From: Acidobacteriota bacterium
GTDB taxonomy: Bacteria > Acidobacteriota > Thermoanaerobaculia > Thermoanaerobaculales > Thermoanaerobaculaceae
Reading direction: 5' to 3'
Length of the DNA stretch: 64,000 nt
NCBI GenBank assembly: GCA_016213675.1
Contig: JACQZW010000073.1
Location: forward strand, 1 to 64,000
The position numbers and the translations under genes were made by a program. Positions 9,721 through 19,957 of the stretch are shown here, piece by piece (the first letter of the stretch is position 1; each line of letters begins with the position of its first letter). The notes beneath the pieces are model-generated. The model was not told the origin of the DNA. It made no database searches and saw only the letters and a program-made list of their open reading frames with translations.

Positions 9721-11280
9721 CTAGTGGACGTGGCCTTCGACGTTGCCGGAAGAAAGCAGCTCGGCTCGGCGGATCGCTTGGCCTCCCACGGTGACTACAC
9801 GATCGCCGGGACGCAGGCCCGCGACGAGCGCTCTGCTCCCTTCCCGCGCCTCGATCTGGACTGTCCGTCGCTCGAAGCTCTCCCCCTCGCGCTGGACGAA
9901 GACCACGGTGACGCCCGCGTCGTCGACCACGGCCGTAGCCGGCACCACGACACCCGAACGCTCATCGGGAAGGAGCACGTCGGCGTCGGCCACCGAGCCG
10001 AGCGGCAGTGTCTCGACGTCGCGGTCGACCTCCAAGAGGACCCGCACGCTCCCGGTCCCGCTGTCCACTTCCGGCGCGCGAGCGACCAGGCGCACCTGTC
10101 CCCGACCGATCTCGAACGGCGCCCTGGAGGCGCCGGAACGCAGCACAACCCCCACGGGATTCCCGGCCAAGCGGGCCGCGTCCGTCGGGGCGAGCGAGAC
10201 CTCGAGCCAGACCGGTTGGGTACGTACGAGTCGAACGAGCGGCTCGCCCGCGCCGACCGCTTCCCCGGACGTGACGGCTACCGAGGCGACCTGGCCGGCG
10301 AACGGGGCTCGCAGCTCGATCGCTTCCCCGCCGCCGCCTCCCAAGCTGGCCCTGGCGACGGCAAGGTCGCGGTGGGCCGCGTCGAGGCGCGCGGCCATCG
10401 ATGTCGACCACGCCCGGGCCTCGTCCACCTCTCGGACGCTGGTCGCTTCGGCCCGGAACAGCTCGTCGAGACGCGTCGCCCGGCGGGTCGCCGCGCCGTG
10501 CTCTCCCTCGAGGGCGGCCACCGCCGCCTCGAGCTCGGCGACGCTGCGGCCGAGCGGGACCGTCGACTGCAGGGAGAGGACCGCCTGGCCGGCCTTGACC
10601 TCCATGCCCGGGTACGGCCAGCGCGCCGCCCTCACGATGGCTGCGACCGGCGCCGTCAGCACGACCTCGCCGCCGCGCGCAGGAAGCACCCGGGCCGGTC
10701 CGCGCACACTCCCATGGACGGCAGCACGCGTGGCCCACGCGGTGGCGAACGCAGTACGCCACTGCTGCTCCTTGAGGAAGCTCGTCGTCACACCTCCGGC
10801 CTGAGCCTCGTCGAGGACGGGCCCTCCGGGCGCCGCCGCCGAGCCGACGCGCACCCGGCCGGCCGGGATCTCCTCCTCCCCGGCAGGTCCCGCGACGCGA
10901 TAGAGCAGGGCGAACTCGCCCTCGGTGGGCGGCTCGAGCGTCAACCGGAAGATGCCGGGCCTGGAGATCTCTCGGGAGGTGAAGACCGTGTCGCCACCGG
11001 GGCCGCGCAGAATGGTGCTCACGGCGCCCTCGGTGAGCGGCGCGAACCCCTCGATGACCGTGACGTGCACGCCGGAACCCGACGTGGCACCGGCCGCCAG
11101 GGGGTCGGTCTCGGCGAAGATCTCGTAGCGCTCTCCCCACGCCGTCACCGGCCAGCGCTCGACTGCATGGGCCGACGCTCCCGTCGCCCTCTCGGGTCGT
11201 CCCGACCCCGACTGCGTGTCGCAGCCACCGGTAAGGGCGAGGACCGCAACGGCCAACCAGATCGAAACCCAACTCCTCAT
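9721..11280 (-). CDS. RND efflux adaptor lipoprotein with N-terminal Ig-like domain
   Basis: Membrane-fusion adaptor of 519 residues. A lipoprotein signal ends at LTGGC (Cys20). Residues about 40-150 form a beta-rich domain with phrases such as GEFALLYRVAG that resembles the FixH/Ig-like N-terminal domain of some CusB-type adaptors. This is followed by the canonical lipoyl, helical hairpin (AELEAAVAALEGEH...), lipoyl (IELRAPFAGQVASVAV) and barrel domains. The C-terminus ends GHVH, a possible extra metal ligand. The start ATG overlaps the TolC gene stop by four bases (11277-11280), so the two are coupled. It differs from the first adaptor in lacking the CxxC-type motif. Confidence 0.88.
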   Translation of the reverse strand: MRSWVSIWLAVAVLALTGGCDTQSGSGRPERATGASAHAVERWPVTAWGERYEIFAETDPLAAGATSGSGVHVTVIEGFAPLTEGAVSTILRGPGGDTVFTSREISRPGIFRLTLEPPTEGEFALLYRVAGPAGEEEIPAGRVRVGSAAAPGGPVLDEAQAGGVTTSFLKEQQWRTAFATAWATRAAVHGSVRGPARVLPARGGEVVLTAPVAAIVRAARWPYPGMEVKAGQAVLSLQSTVPLGRSVAELEAAVAALEGEHGAATRRATRLDELFRAEATSVREVDEARAWSTSMAARLDAAHRDLAVARASLGGGGGEAIELRAPFAGQVASVAVTSGEAVGAGEPLVRLVRTQPVWLEVSLAPTDAARLAGNPVGVVLRSGASRAPFEIGRGQVRLVARAPEVDSGTGSVRVLLEVDRDVETLPLGSVADADVLLPDERSGVVVPATAVVDDAGVTVVFVQREGESFERRTVQIEAREGSRALVAGLRPGDRVVTVGGQAIRRAELLSSGNVEGHVH

Positions 11281-12488
11281 CGCTCACCTCCGTCGACCTC
11301 GACGCCCGTCGCGGCGGCGAGGCGGCGCGCCGCCGCCAACGCCTCCGCGTGGAGCACGACCGCTGTCTGCCCGGTTGCCCGCGCTGCGCGCAGGCTGTCG
11401 AACAGGTCGGTCAGGGATGACTCACCTGCATTGAACGAGGCCTCGGCCGCCGTGATCACCGCCTCGGCGCCGGCCCGCGCGCGTTCGGCGGCGACCGCTT
11501 CCGCCGTGAGTCGGCCGAGCGCCGCACGGGCCGCCGCCGTCTCCGCCTCTCCCCGCACGGTTGCCTGTTGCAGGCGCGCCGCGGCGACCCGCAGGCGCCC
11601 GTCCGCGCCGACACGGTCGGCCTGACGGCGATCGAGCAGCGGCACGGCCACGCGCACCGCGGCCGTCGGGCCCGACAGGCTCAATCCCGGTTCGTTGACC
11701 CGTTGCCAGCCGAGCTCGACCATCGGCGGGGCCAGGATGCGCCGGGCCAGCCGCGTTTCCAGCTCGGCCTGCCGGACCTCGGCCGCGAGGGCCGCGAGGT
11801 CAGGCCTCTCGCTGGCGGTCTTCGTGACGTCCGCTCGCGGCAACTCGGGCCGCTCGGGGCGGCCGTCTGCCGGCAGCGAGGGCAGCCAGTGCGAGACGGC
11901 GGCACGGGCGTCCGCCGCGCGGACCTCGGCGCGTGCCAGCTCGACTCGAGCCTGCGCGGCCTCGAGCTCGAGGCGGCGGGCCGTGAGACCCGACTCCTCG
12001 CCCGCGTCGGCACGCCGTCGCAGCCTCGAAGCCAGCGCCTCGACGCGGCCGGTGAAGCCCCGGTGCCCTACGGCCTCCTGCTCGGCTGTAAACCAGTCGG
12101 CGAAGGCGGCCCTCGCCTCGAGCCGAAGCAGGAGCTGCTCGTAGGCGGCGCGAATCGACGCGGCCGTCAACCCCTCGTCGGCCGCCTCGATTCGCAGCCC
12201 GCGTCGCCCGTCGATGGGGAGCTCCCACGCGACGCTCGCCGTGTCCTGGCTGATGCCGCCACCCGGACGCTCGGCCGCCCACGCGAGGCTCGGGTTGGCG
12301 AGCCGCGACGCCTGCACGCGGGCCGCCGAAGCTTCGACGACGGGCCCGGTCGCGGCGACGAGCGCCGGGTGTGACGCGGTAACGGCGGCGAGGAACTCCT
12401 TCTCGGTGATGGCTGCGCCTGGAGCGGCGGCGAGCCACGCGATGGTGCATGTCCCGGCGAAGAGCCGGGCGAATCTCATTCCGAACAT
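11277..12488 (-). CDS. TolC/CzcC-family outer-membrane efflux protein
   Basis: First RND subunit gene of the minus-strand efflux operon, 403 residues. A signal peptide is evident (FARLFAGTCTIAWLAAAPGAA) followed by ITEKEFLAAVTASHPAL, the usual start of a mature OEP protein. The two halves repeat helical segments; TAAVRVAVPLLDRRQADRV matches the VGVSVPLPLFDR-type strand of the family, and GESSLTDLFDSLRAAR matches the C-terminal GxxxLLDLLEAxR pattern. It is therefore the channel partner for the adaptor and pump that follow. ATG at 12488 is chosen because the signal peptide begins at once. Confidence 0.88.
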   Translation of the reverse strand: MFGMRFARLFAGTCTIAWLAAAPGAAITEKEFLAAVTASHPALVAATGPVVEASAARVQASRLANPSLAWAAERPGGGISQDTASVAWELPIDGRRGLRIEAADEGLTAASIRAAYEQLLLRLEARAAFADWFTAEQEAVGHRGFTGRVEALASRLRRRADAGEESGLTARRLELEAAQARVELARAEVRAADARAAVSHWLPSLPADGRPERPELPRADVTKTASERPDLAALAAEVRQAELETRLARRILAPPMVELGWQRVNEPGLSLSGPTAAVRVAVPLLDRRQADRVGADGRLRVAAARLQQATVRGEAETAAARAALGRLTAEAVAAERARAGAEAVITAAEASFNAGESSLTDLFDSLRAARATGQTAVVLHAEALAAARRLAAATGVEVDGGER

Positions 12489-12545
12489 GGGGCCTCCCTG
12501 ACAGTGCGCTACGGACGGATGTGGCGCGGCTGGTTCTGGGGAGGA

Positions 12546-12944
12546 CTAAATCCGCAAGACTGCGGAGGCCGTGCGCCCTCGCACCTCGTGGGTCGAGGGC
12601 TGCGACGGCCAGGCGTGTCGGATCGGACCTGCCGGGGCTACCGCACTGGCCGAACACGCCGCCACTACCGGCGATTCCGTCAGGATCCGCGGGTGCCGGG
12701 GGCCATCCGCCGGGTGGGTGTGGCTCACCGTACCGGCGTCGTGGTGGTGGCCGTGGAGCACCCCGACCAGGTGGCCGGCGTCGCCGCCGTGCCCATGGGT
12801 CAGGTGCACACCGAGGACGACGCCCCCCACCACCGGCAGCAAAAGGCCGGCAATCAGCAGCGAGGCGGTCAAGGGGCGACGATCGGCCACGGCGGCGGAC
12901 TCTAACACGACAACGTCATCGCCGCTGAGGATCTTCCTGGCCAT
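12546..12944 (-). CDS. His-rich small single-span membrane protein upstream of RND operon
   Basis: Unrecognised 132-residue protein. Residues about 24-46 form one hydrophobic segment (ASLLIAGLLLPVVGGVVLG) followed directly by a His-rich stretch (HLTHGHGGDAGH then LHGHHHDAG and SHTH), about nine histidines in thirty residues. That composition and its place 57 bases before the TolC gene on the same strand suggest a metal-binding accessory, for example a periplasmic buffer or delivery factor. The tail is low complexity. The start ATG at 12944 has only a weak ribosome site. No family assignment is offered. Codon-position GC suggests a real gene, and the opposite-strand frames show nothing recognisable. 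Confidence 0.6.
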   Translation of the reverse strand: MARKILSGDDVVVLESAAVADRRPLTASLLIAGLLLPVVGGVVLGVHLTHGHGGDAGHLVGVLHGHHHDAGTVSHTHPADGPRHPRILTESPVVAACSASAVAPAGPIRHAWPSQPSTHEVRGRTASAVLRI

Positions 12945-12995
12945 CGCGGAACCGGTGCGGCGCCTCCAGTTCCGAGCCTGGTGCCGCCCGCCGAA

Positions 12996-14510
12996 TCACG
13001 AGGGTGGTAGAGATGACGCCGCCTCGTCCTGTTGGGCCGTCGCAGCCGCATGGAGCCGGAAGAAGCCGCGGTCGCCGAGCCCGCCGACCCGCTCGACGTC
13101 GAGGCCCCGAGCCTCGGCGAGTCTCGCGAAACGCGGCTCCTGCCGGCCGCGAACGATATAGAGGAGATGCGGCTCGTGCTCCAGGAGCTCCTCCTCGAAG
13201 CTCTCTGCCTCGCTCGTCCACGGGCGCCGGAGGTAGACCAGCTCGACCTCGGCGCCGAGGTACAGGCTGAGCGCCCAGCTCGGGCGGTCGTCGACGAAGA
13301 CGATCTCGGACGGGATCTCGCCGGGCAGCGCGGCGATCGCCAGAGCCAGCGGGCGCGAGTCCTGCGGGCTCGCGACCGTCGACGCCGCCCAGCGCCCGCC
13401 CACGAGCAGCAGGCACCACGCGGCCAGCGCCCACCCGGCGGCCCGCCCGGGAATCCGGGTCGTTTCCCAGCGCTGGGCGAGCAGGAGGGCGAGGGGTACG
13501 AAGAGCGGCAGCACATAGAGCGGCAGCCGCGATTGCGACAGGGCGAACACCGCGAGCGGAACGATGGCCCAGAGCAGGGCGAGCAACCGCATCGGCCGCT
13601 CCCTCGCCTCGGCACGCCACCACGCCGCGCGGAGCAGGTTCCCGGCCCGGCGAAGTGGGCGGAACAGGAACGCAGTCCACGGCAGGAACCCCACCAGGAA
13701 CGCCGGCACGTAGGTCGTGAAGGCGCCGTACCACGCGGCGTTGCGGCGGTGCTGGCCCGATGCGATGCGGCCGACGACCTCGTCCTGGAGGAAGTACCGG
13801 AGCAGCTCCGGCCTCCGGACCAGGACGACCGCGTACCACGAGAACCCGACCAGGACGAAGGTCAACAGCCCGCGGGGGTCGAACAGCCGGCGGACGCTTC
13901 CCCTGCCCTCGACCAGGCCCAGGAAGACCACCACGGCGAGCAGCGGAAGCAGCCCGGGCGGGCCCTTGGTCAGGAAGGCCAGGCCGAATCCCCCCCACAT
14001 CAGGAGCAGCCAACGCCAGGCCGCTCGCTCCCTGCCGGCCTGGTGCCAGCGCAGGAAGCCGAGCATCGCAGTGGTCTCCCAGAGGGTCAGGAGGGTGTCG
14101 GTCGTGATGATGTTGGCGGCGCCGTACGGCAGCAGCGTGAGGGCATAGACGAGCGCGGCGAGCCACGGTCTCCCGGGCGTCACCCGCCTTCCCAGGGCGA
14201 GGACCAGCAGCACGGTCAGGGCGAAGGCGACGGCGTTGGGCGCTCGGGCGCCCCACTCGTTCCAGCCGAGCAGGGTCACCCCGCCGGCGACCGCCCAGTA
14301 GCTGAGCGGCGGCTTCGCGAAGTGCGAGAAGTCGTCGTTCCAGGCCGGCTCGACGAAGTTGTGCGAGCGCAGCATCTGGGTGGCGATGTTGGTGTAGCGG
14401 CCCTCGTCCGGCTCCCACAGCCCCCGACTGCCCTGGAACGCGAACGCGAAGGCGATCAGCGCGATCAGCGCGATCGACGCAACGGCGGGGGGAAGGGTGT
14501 GTCGCTTCAA
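12996..14510 (-). CDS. ArnT/PMT-like membrane glycosyltransferase (GT39/GT83 type)
   Basis: Polytopic inner-membrane protein of about 504 residues. The first hydrophobic segment is followed by LWEPDEGRYTNIA, the Asp-Glu signature loop of ArnT-like enzymes that transfer sugars from polyprenyl phosphate, and by FSHFAKPPLSYW, the second conserved loop. About 11-12 membrane spans follow, with ALSQSRLPLYVLPLF near TM10 as in ArnT, then a soluble C-terminal domain. No ATG lies near the N-terminus; TTG at 14510 is proposed because it leaves a short charged leader (LKRHT) before TM1. The frame stays open upstream, so the start is uncertain by a few tens of residues. It probably decorates lipid A or an envelope glycan. 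Confidence 0.85.
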   Translation of the reverse strand: MKRHTLPPAVASIALIALIAFAFAFQGSRGLWEPDEGRYTNIATQMLRSHNFVEPAWNDDFSHFAKPPLSYWAVAGGVTLLGWNEWGARAPNAVAFALTVLLVLALGRRVTPGRPWLAALVYALTLLPYGAANIITTDTLLTLWETTAMLGFLRWHQAGRERAAWRWLLLMWGGFGLAFLTKGPPGLLPLLAVVVFLGLVEGRGSVRRLFDPRGLLTFVLVGFSWYAVVLVRRPELLRYFLQDEVVGRIASGQHRRNAAWYGAFTTYVPAFLVGFLPWTAFLFRPLRRAGNLLRAAWWRAEARERPMRLLALLWAIVPLAVFALSQSRLPLYVLPLFVPLALLLAQRWETTRIPGRAAGWALAAWCLLLVGGRWAASTVASPQDSRPLALAIAALPGEIPSEIVFVDDRPSWALSLYLGAEVELVYLRRPWTSEAESFEEELLEHEPHLLYIVRGRQEPRFARLAEARGLDVERVGGLGDRGFFRLHAAATAQQDEAASSLPPS

Positions 14511-14540
14511 CTCAGCGCTCTCAGGAACGGTCGTGATCGA

Positions 14541-14566
14541 GCCGGGCCGGCAGATCCCGGCCCGGC
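14541..14566 (+). promoter_or_regulatory. Perfect 10-bp palindromic hairpin between divergent genes
   Basis: GCCGGGCCGG and its exact complement CCGGCCCGGC flank a 6-base loop, 33 bases before the ATPase start and 31 bases before the proposed TTG start of the opposite gene. It could be an operator for a metal sensor or a 5'-UTR hairpin of the ATPase mRNA; the sequence alone does not decide. Confidence 0.4.
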
Positions 14567-14598
14567 GTGATGTTAACGTAGCCGGGGGGCGAGCTGCG

Positions 14599-16845
14599 AT
14601 GACCGACGGGAACAAGGTCGTGACGACGACGTGCGTTGCGTGCGCGACGCTGGCGTCGCCCGCGGCCGGCGGGTCGCCGGGCTGGCGGGTGTTCCGCGTC
14701 GACGGCCTGGACTGCGCCCAGGAGGTCGCCGCGCTGCGCCGCGAGGTCGGGCCGCTCGTGGGCGGCGACGACCATCTGTCCTTCGACCTGCTGACCGGAC
14801 GGATGGCGATCGACGCGCCGGGGTCGACGATCACCGACGACATGATCGCCGCCGCCGCCGGGCGCGCCGGCCTGCGGGCCGCAGCGCTCGTCCCCGAGGC
14901 ATCCTCGGAACCGGACCAACCGTGGCTTCGCCGGCACGGTCGGACGCTCCTCACCACGACCAGTGCCGCCGCCCTCCTGGCCGGCCTGGTCGCCCCCGCC
15001 GCCGTTGCCGGGCCCCTCGCCGCCGTCGGCCTGGCCCCCGGCCCTCCCCTGCCCCGCAGCGCGGCCGCGCTCTACCTCCTGGCGACGCTCGCGGGCTCCG
15101 CGTTCGTGCTGCCGAGGGCGTGGGCCTCCGCGCGCGCCGTTCGCCCCGACATGAACCTCCTGATGACCCTCGCCATCGCCGGTGCGATCTTCCTCGGCGA
15201 GCTGCTCGAGGCGGCCACCGTGGCGCTCCTGTTCGCCGTGGCCCTGCTCCTCGAGTCGTGGAGCGTCGGCCGCGCCCGCAACGCCGTGCGCGCCCTCCTC
15301 GACCTGACGCCGCCCGTCGCCAGGGTGCGGGGCGGTGCGGGCGACGAGCAGACCGTTCCCGCCGCCCAGGTGCGGGTCGGGGATATCGTCGTCGTCCACC
15401 CCGGCGAGCGCCTGCCGCTCGACGGCATCGTCGTGGCGGGCAGGGCGAGCGTGGACACCTCTCCGGTCACCGGCGAGTCCCGCCCGGCCGCCGTCGAGAC
15501 CGGCAGCGAGGTGTTCGCCGGCACCATCGCCCTCGACGGGGTCGTCGAGCTGCGCGCCACCCGGCCGGCCGGCGACTCGCTGGCGGCGCGGATCGTGCGC
15601 CGCGTCGGCGAGGCGCGGAGCCGCCAGGGCAGGACCGAGCGCTGGGTCGACCGCTTCGCCCTCGTCTACACGCCCGTCGTGTTCGTCGCGGCGCTCCTGG
15701 TGGCGACCGTCCCGCCGCTGCTCGCGGGCGCGGACTGGTCGGAGTGGATCTACCGGGCCCTCGTCCTCCTGGTCATCGGGTGCCCGTGCGCCCTGGTGAT
15801 CTCGGCCCCGGTGAGCGTGGTCGCCGGGCTGACGGCGGCGGCCCGGAACGGCGTCCTGGTCAAGGGAGGCGACGTGCTCGAGCGCCCCGCTCGGGTCGGC
15901 GCCGTCGCCTTCGACAAGACGGGGACGCTGACCACGGGGCGGCTCGCCGTCGCCGCCGTCGTCGCGCTCGACGGCCACCGGGACGACGACGTCCTCGGCC
16001 TCGCCGCCGCCCTGGAGGTCCGGAGCGGACATCCCATCGCACGAGCGATCGTGGCCGAGGCCGGGCGCCGCTCGCTGGCGGTGCGGGCGGCGTCCGACGT
16101 GCGGGTCCTTCCGGGCCGTGGGGCCGAGGGCTCGGTGGGCGGCACGCGCGCGTGGCTGGGCTCTCACCGCCTCCTCGTGGAACGCGGCCAGGAGACCGCG
16201 GAGCTGCACGGACTCGCCCAGGCCGCCGAGGTGGCCGGCCGCAGCGTCGTCGTGGTCGGACGGGACGGTCACGTGTGCGGCCTCATCGCCCTGGAGGACG
16301 CGCCCCGCCCCGAAGCCCGGCGCGCCGTCGAGGAGCTGCGGCGACTCGGCTGCGAGCGGATCTCGGTGCTGTCCGGGGACAACCGGGAGACCGTGGAGGC
16401 GATCGCCGCCCGGGTCGGGATCGACGCGGTCCACGCGGGGCTCTTGCCCGACGACAAGCTCGAGCAGGTGGAGGCGCTTCGACGCACGATCCGCGGGAGC
16501 CGCAACGAGCTGGTGGCGTTCGTCGGCGACGGGATCAACGACGCCCCCGCACTGGCCGCGGCCGACGTCGGAATCGCCTACGGGGAACGGGCCACCGACG
16601 CCGCCATCGAGACGGCCGATGTGGCCCTGATCGGTCCGGCCCTGACCAGGATCCCCTGGCTCGTGGCGCACTCGCGGCGCGTCCTGGCGGTGATCAGGGC
16701 CAACGTCGCCTTCGCCCTGGCGGTCAAGGCGGCGTTCGTGCTGCTCACCGTCCTCGGTCACGCCTCGCTGTGGGCCGCGATCGCCGCGGACATGGGCGCC
16801 TCGCTGCTGGTGATCGGGAACTCGCTCCGGCTGCTGAGGAGCTGA
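14599..16845 (+). CDS. zntA: P1B-type heavy-metal ATPase (ZntA/CadA-like)
   Basis: Metal-exporting P-type ATPase of 748 residues. ATG at 14599 follows a purine-rich site (GGGGGGCGAG). The N-terminus has a CxxC (Cys12/Cys15) and an HMA-like segment with VDGLDCAQE (Cys39), the single-Cys form common in ZntA relatives. Downstream are TGES in the actuator domain, the transport motif CPC (395-397, GCPCALVISAPV), the phosphorylated Asp439 in DKTGTLT, the SGHPIA His-Pro motif and GDGINDAPA near 643. The last span reads AADMGASLLVIGNSLRLL, with the Asp and context of zinc/cadmium/lead ATPases rather than copper ATPases. It is 1.6 kb from the RND cluster and probably belongs to the same metal response. 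Confidence 0.92.
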   Translation: MTDGNKVVTTTCVACATLASPAAGGSPGWRVFRVDGLDCAQEVAALRREVGPLVGGDDHLSFDLLTGRMAIDAPGSTITDDMIAAAAGRAGLRAAALVPEASSEPDQPWLRRHGRTLLTTTSAAALLAGLVAPAAVAGPLAAVGLAPGPPLPRSAAALYLLATLAGSAFVLPRAWASARAVRPDMNLLMTLAIAGAIFLGELLEAATVALLFAVALLLESWSVGRARNAVRALLDLTPPVARVRGGAGDEQTVPAAQVRVGDIVVVHPGERLPLDGIVVAGRASVDTSPVTGESRPAAVETGSEVFAGTIALDGVVELRATRPAGDSLAARIVRRVGEARSRQGRTERWVDRFALVYTPVVFVAALLVATVPPLLAGADWSEWIYRALVLLVIGCPCALVISAPVSVVAGLTAAARNGVLVKGGDVLERPARVGAVAFDKTGTLTTGRLAVAAVVALDGHRDDDVLGLAAALEVRSGHPIARAIVAEAGRRSLAVRAASDVRVLPGRGAEGSVGGTRAWLGSHRLLVERGQETAELHGLAQAAEVAGRSVVVVGRDGHVCGLIALEDAPRPEARRAVEELRRLGCERISVLSGDNRETVEAIAARVGIDAVHAGLLPDDKLEQVEALRRTIRGSRNELVAFVGDGINDAPALAAADVGIAYGERATDAAIETADVALIGPALTRIPWLVAHSRRVLAVIRANVAFALAVKAAFVLLTVLGHASLWAAIAADMGASLLVIGNSLRLLRS

Positions 16846-16971
16846 CAGCTCACAGCCGACAGGTCTCCCCCACCCGTCCCACCCAGCACGGCCTCCGGCC
16901 AACCACCTCCGCCCACCGGGGCCGTCGGCCGGATGGATGGCGGCGCTGTTGGCTGTGAGCTGTCGGCTGTC
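16842..16971. repeat. Dispersed intergenic element, copy A (terminal inverted repeats)
   Basis: The gap between the converging ATPase and reductase genes is bounded by an inverted repeat: GACAGCTCACAGCC on the left and its complement within GGCTGTGAGCTGTC on the right. The reverse complement of this gap aligns with the gap at 35776-35910, sharing the ends, a GGTGGGCGGAGG block, GGCCGTGC and GGGGGAGA in the same order. This resembles a small non-autonomous repeat (MITE- or REP-like). No coding frame is evident. Confidence 0.55.
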
Positions 16972-17790
16972 TTACCAGTACTTCTCGACGTGGATCTGCC
17001 CGGGGTGGTGGCGCGAGTGCTCGCGGAACCCGTCCATGCCGAGGCGGGTGATCATCTCCTCGATCATCGCCGGGTTGCCGCACAGGAACACGTGGGTGTC
17101 GACGGGAGCCGGCCGGAAACCCCATCGGGCGTCGAGCGCACCACTGCTCCAGAGGTCCTGCACGTAACCGGTTTCGCCCGTCCACGGGACCGGCTCCGCA
17201 TCCGGCCGGCTGACCGCGGTGAGATACGTGAACGCCGGATGTAGCCTCTCCATGGCGAGCAGCTCGTCGCGGTATCCGAGGTCCCAGGAGTGGCGGGCCC
17301 CGTGGAGCACCGCGAACCGGCGGGGCGTGGTGCGGTCGAGGCTGCTCCGCAGCATGCTCATGTACGGCGCGAGGCCGGTGCCGGTGGCGATCATGACCAG
17401 GTTCGCGTGTCCGGGGGCGTCGTCGAACGTGAACAGGCCGGAGATCTTCGGCCCGAGCCAGAGGCGGTCGCCGATCGCCAGCATGCCGAGCCGGGGAGTG
17501 AGCGCGCCCGAGCGCACCACGGTGACGTAGAACTCCAGGTACTCGTTCTCCCGCGACGACGAGGCGATCGAGTAGGCCCGCCGGATCAGCCCAGGCTTGG
17601 GTGGGGTGTCCTCGGGGTCCGCCAGCGGGTGGCGCGGCGCCGTCGACGGCAGGCCGAGAACCGCGAACTGCCCGGGCTTGAACTGGGGCAGCGGCCAGCC
17701 GGCGGGCGACACCCGGATGATGAACAGGCCGGGCGACACCTCGGTCTTCTGCGTCACGACCGCGTTGGGTGCAGCGTCTTGCGTGCCCAT
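16972..17790 (-). CDS. fpr: Ferredoxin/flavodoxin-NADP+ reductase
   Basis: FAD-dependent reductase of 272 residues moving electrons between NADPH and ferredoxin or flavodoxin. The FAD domain has FKPGQFAVLGLP and the diagnostic RRAYSIASS; the NADP domain has MIATGTGLAPYMSMLR and VFLCGNPAMIEEM. The C-terminus VEKYW is the aromatic-ending tail of bacterial Fpr proteins. ATG at 17790 follows a GGAGG site. The longer open frame upstream on this strand is a shadow. It is divergent from the aspartase fusion (142-base gap). Confidence 0.93.
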   Translation of the reverse strand: MGTQDAAPNAVVTQKTEVSPGLFIIRVSPAGWPLPQFKPGQFAVLGLPSTAPRHPLADPEDTPPKPGLIRRAYSIASSSRENEYLEFYVTVVRSGALTPRLGMLAIGDRLWLGPKISGLFTFDDAPGHANLVMIATGTGLAPYMSMLRSSLDRTTPRRFAVLHGARHSWDLGYRDELLAMERLHPAFTYLTAVSRPDAEPVPWTGETGYVQDLWSSGALDARWGFRPAPVDTHVFLCGNPAMIEEMITRLGMDGFREHSRHHPGQIHVEKYW

Positions 17791-17879
17791 CGGACTGATT
17801 CGCCTCCGTCGCCTCGCGCGCAGCAGCCGGAGCCAGTCTACGCGCGTCCCCCGGAGAGAGTCACAGGCCGGCCGCTTCA

Positions 17880-17929
17880 TTCCCGGGCGACCGCCCGGGC
17901 GATGTGCGAAACTCGCTGCCCGGGAGCGT
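17880..17929 (+). promoter_or_regulatory. Palindrome and shared upstream motif before the aspartase fusion
   Basis: Positions 17882-17899 form a near-perfect palindrome, CCCGGGCG-AC-CGCCCGGG. The block TTCCCGG(G)CGACCGC, then GTGCGAAAC, then GCCCGGGAGCGT recurs with the same order upstream of the CARDB-like gene (47795-47834). It ends four bases before the aspartase ATG. It may be a promoter/operator or a short repeat. Confidence 0.45.
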
Positions 17930-17932
17930 GAG

Positions 17933-19813
<1,881 letters not shown>

Positions 19814-19903
19814 GGGTCGGGGGGAGCTGCCGATAATGGACGGCGACAGCCTTCCCTGCGCTCGTGGGTGGGGCGTGATGGAGCTTCTCGCCCGACGCTC
19901 GAC

Positions 19904-19939
19904 CGGGCGGCAGGGAGATCGCGGGCTGTCAGCCGCCCG
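19904..19939. terminator. Possible bidirectional terminator hairpin between convergent genes
   Basis: The 144-base gap between the aspartase stop and the DegV-fusion stop contains CGGGCGGC and its complement GCCGCCCG with a 20-base loop that can pair internally. No T-run is present, so this is only a plausible stop signal. No gene is seen in the gap. Confidence 0.35.
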
Positions 19940-19957
19940 CTGTTGCCTCTCCGAGGA

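Noticed and set aside
12571..13161. Plus-strand frame opposite the His-rich protein
   Set aside because: Arg/Ser/Pro-rich without motifs; the minus-strand frame has a membrane span and a His cluster, more typical of a real gene.
14521..16902. Long opposite-strand open frame (about 793 residues) over the ATPase gene
   Set aside because: High GC gives long shadow frames; the protein is low complexity (Gly/Arg/Asp/His-rich) with no domain motif, while the plus strand has every P-type ATPase motif.
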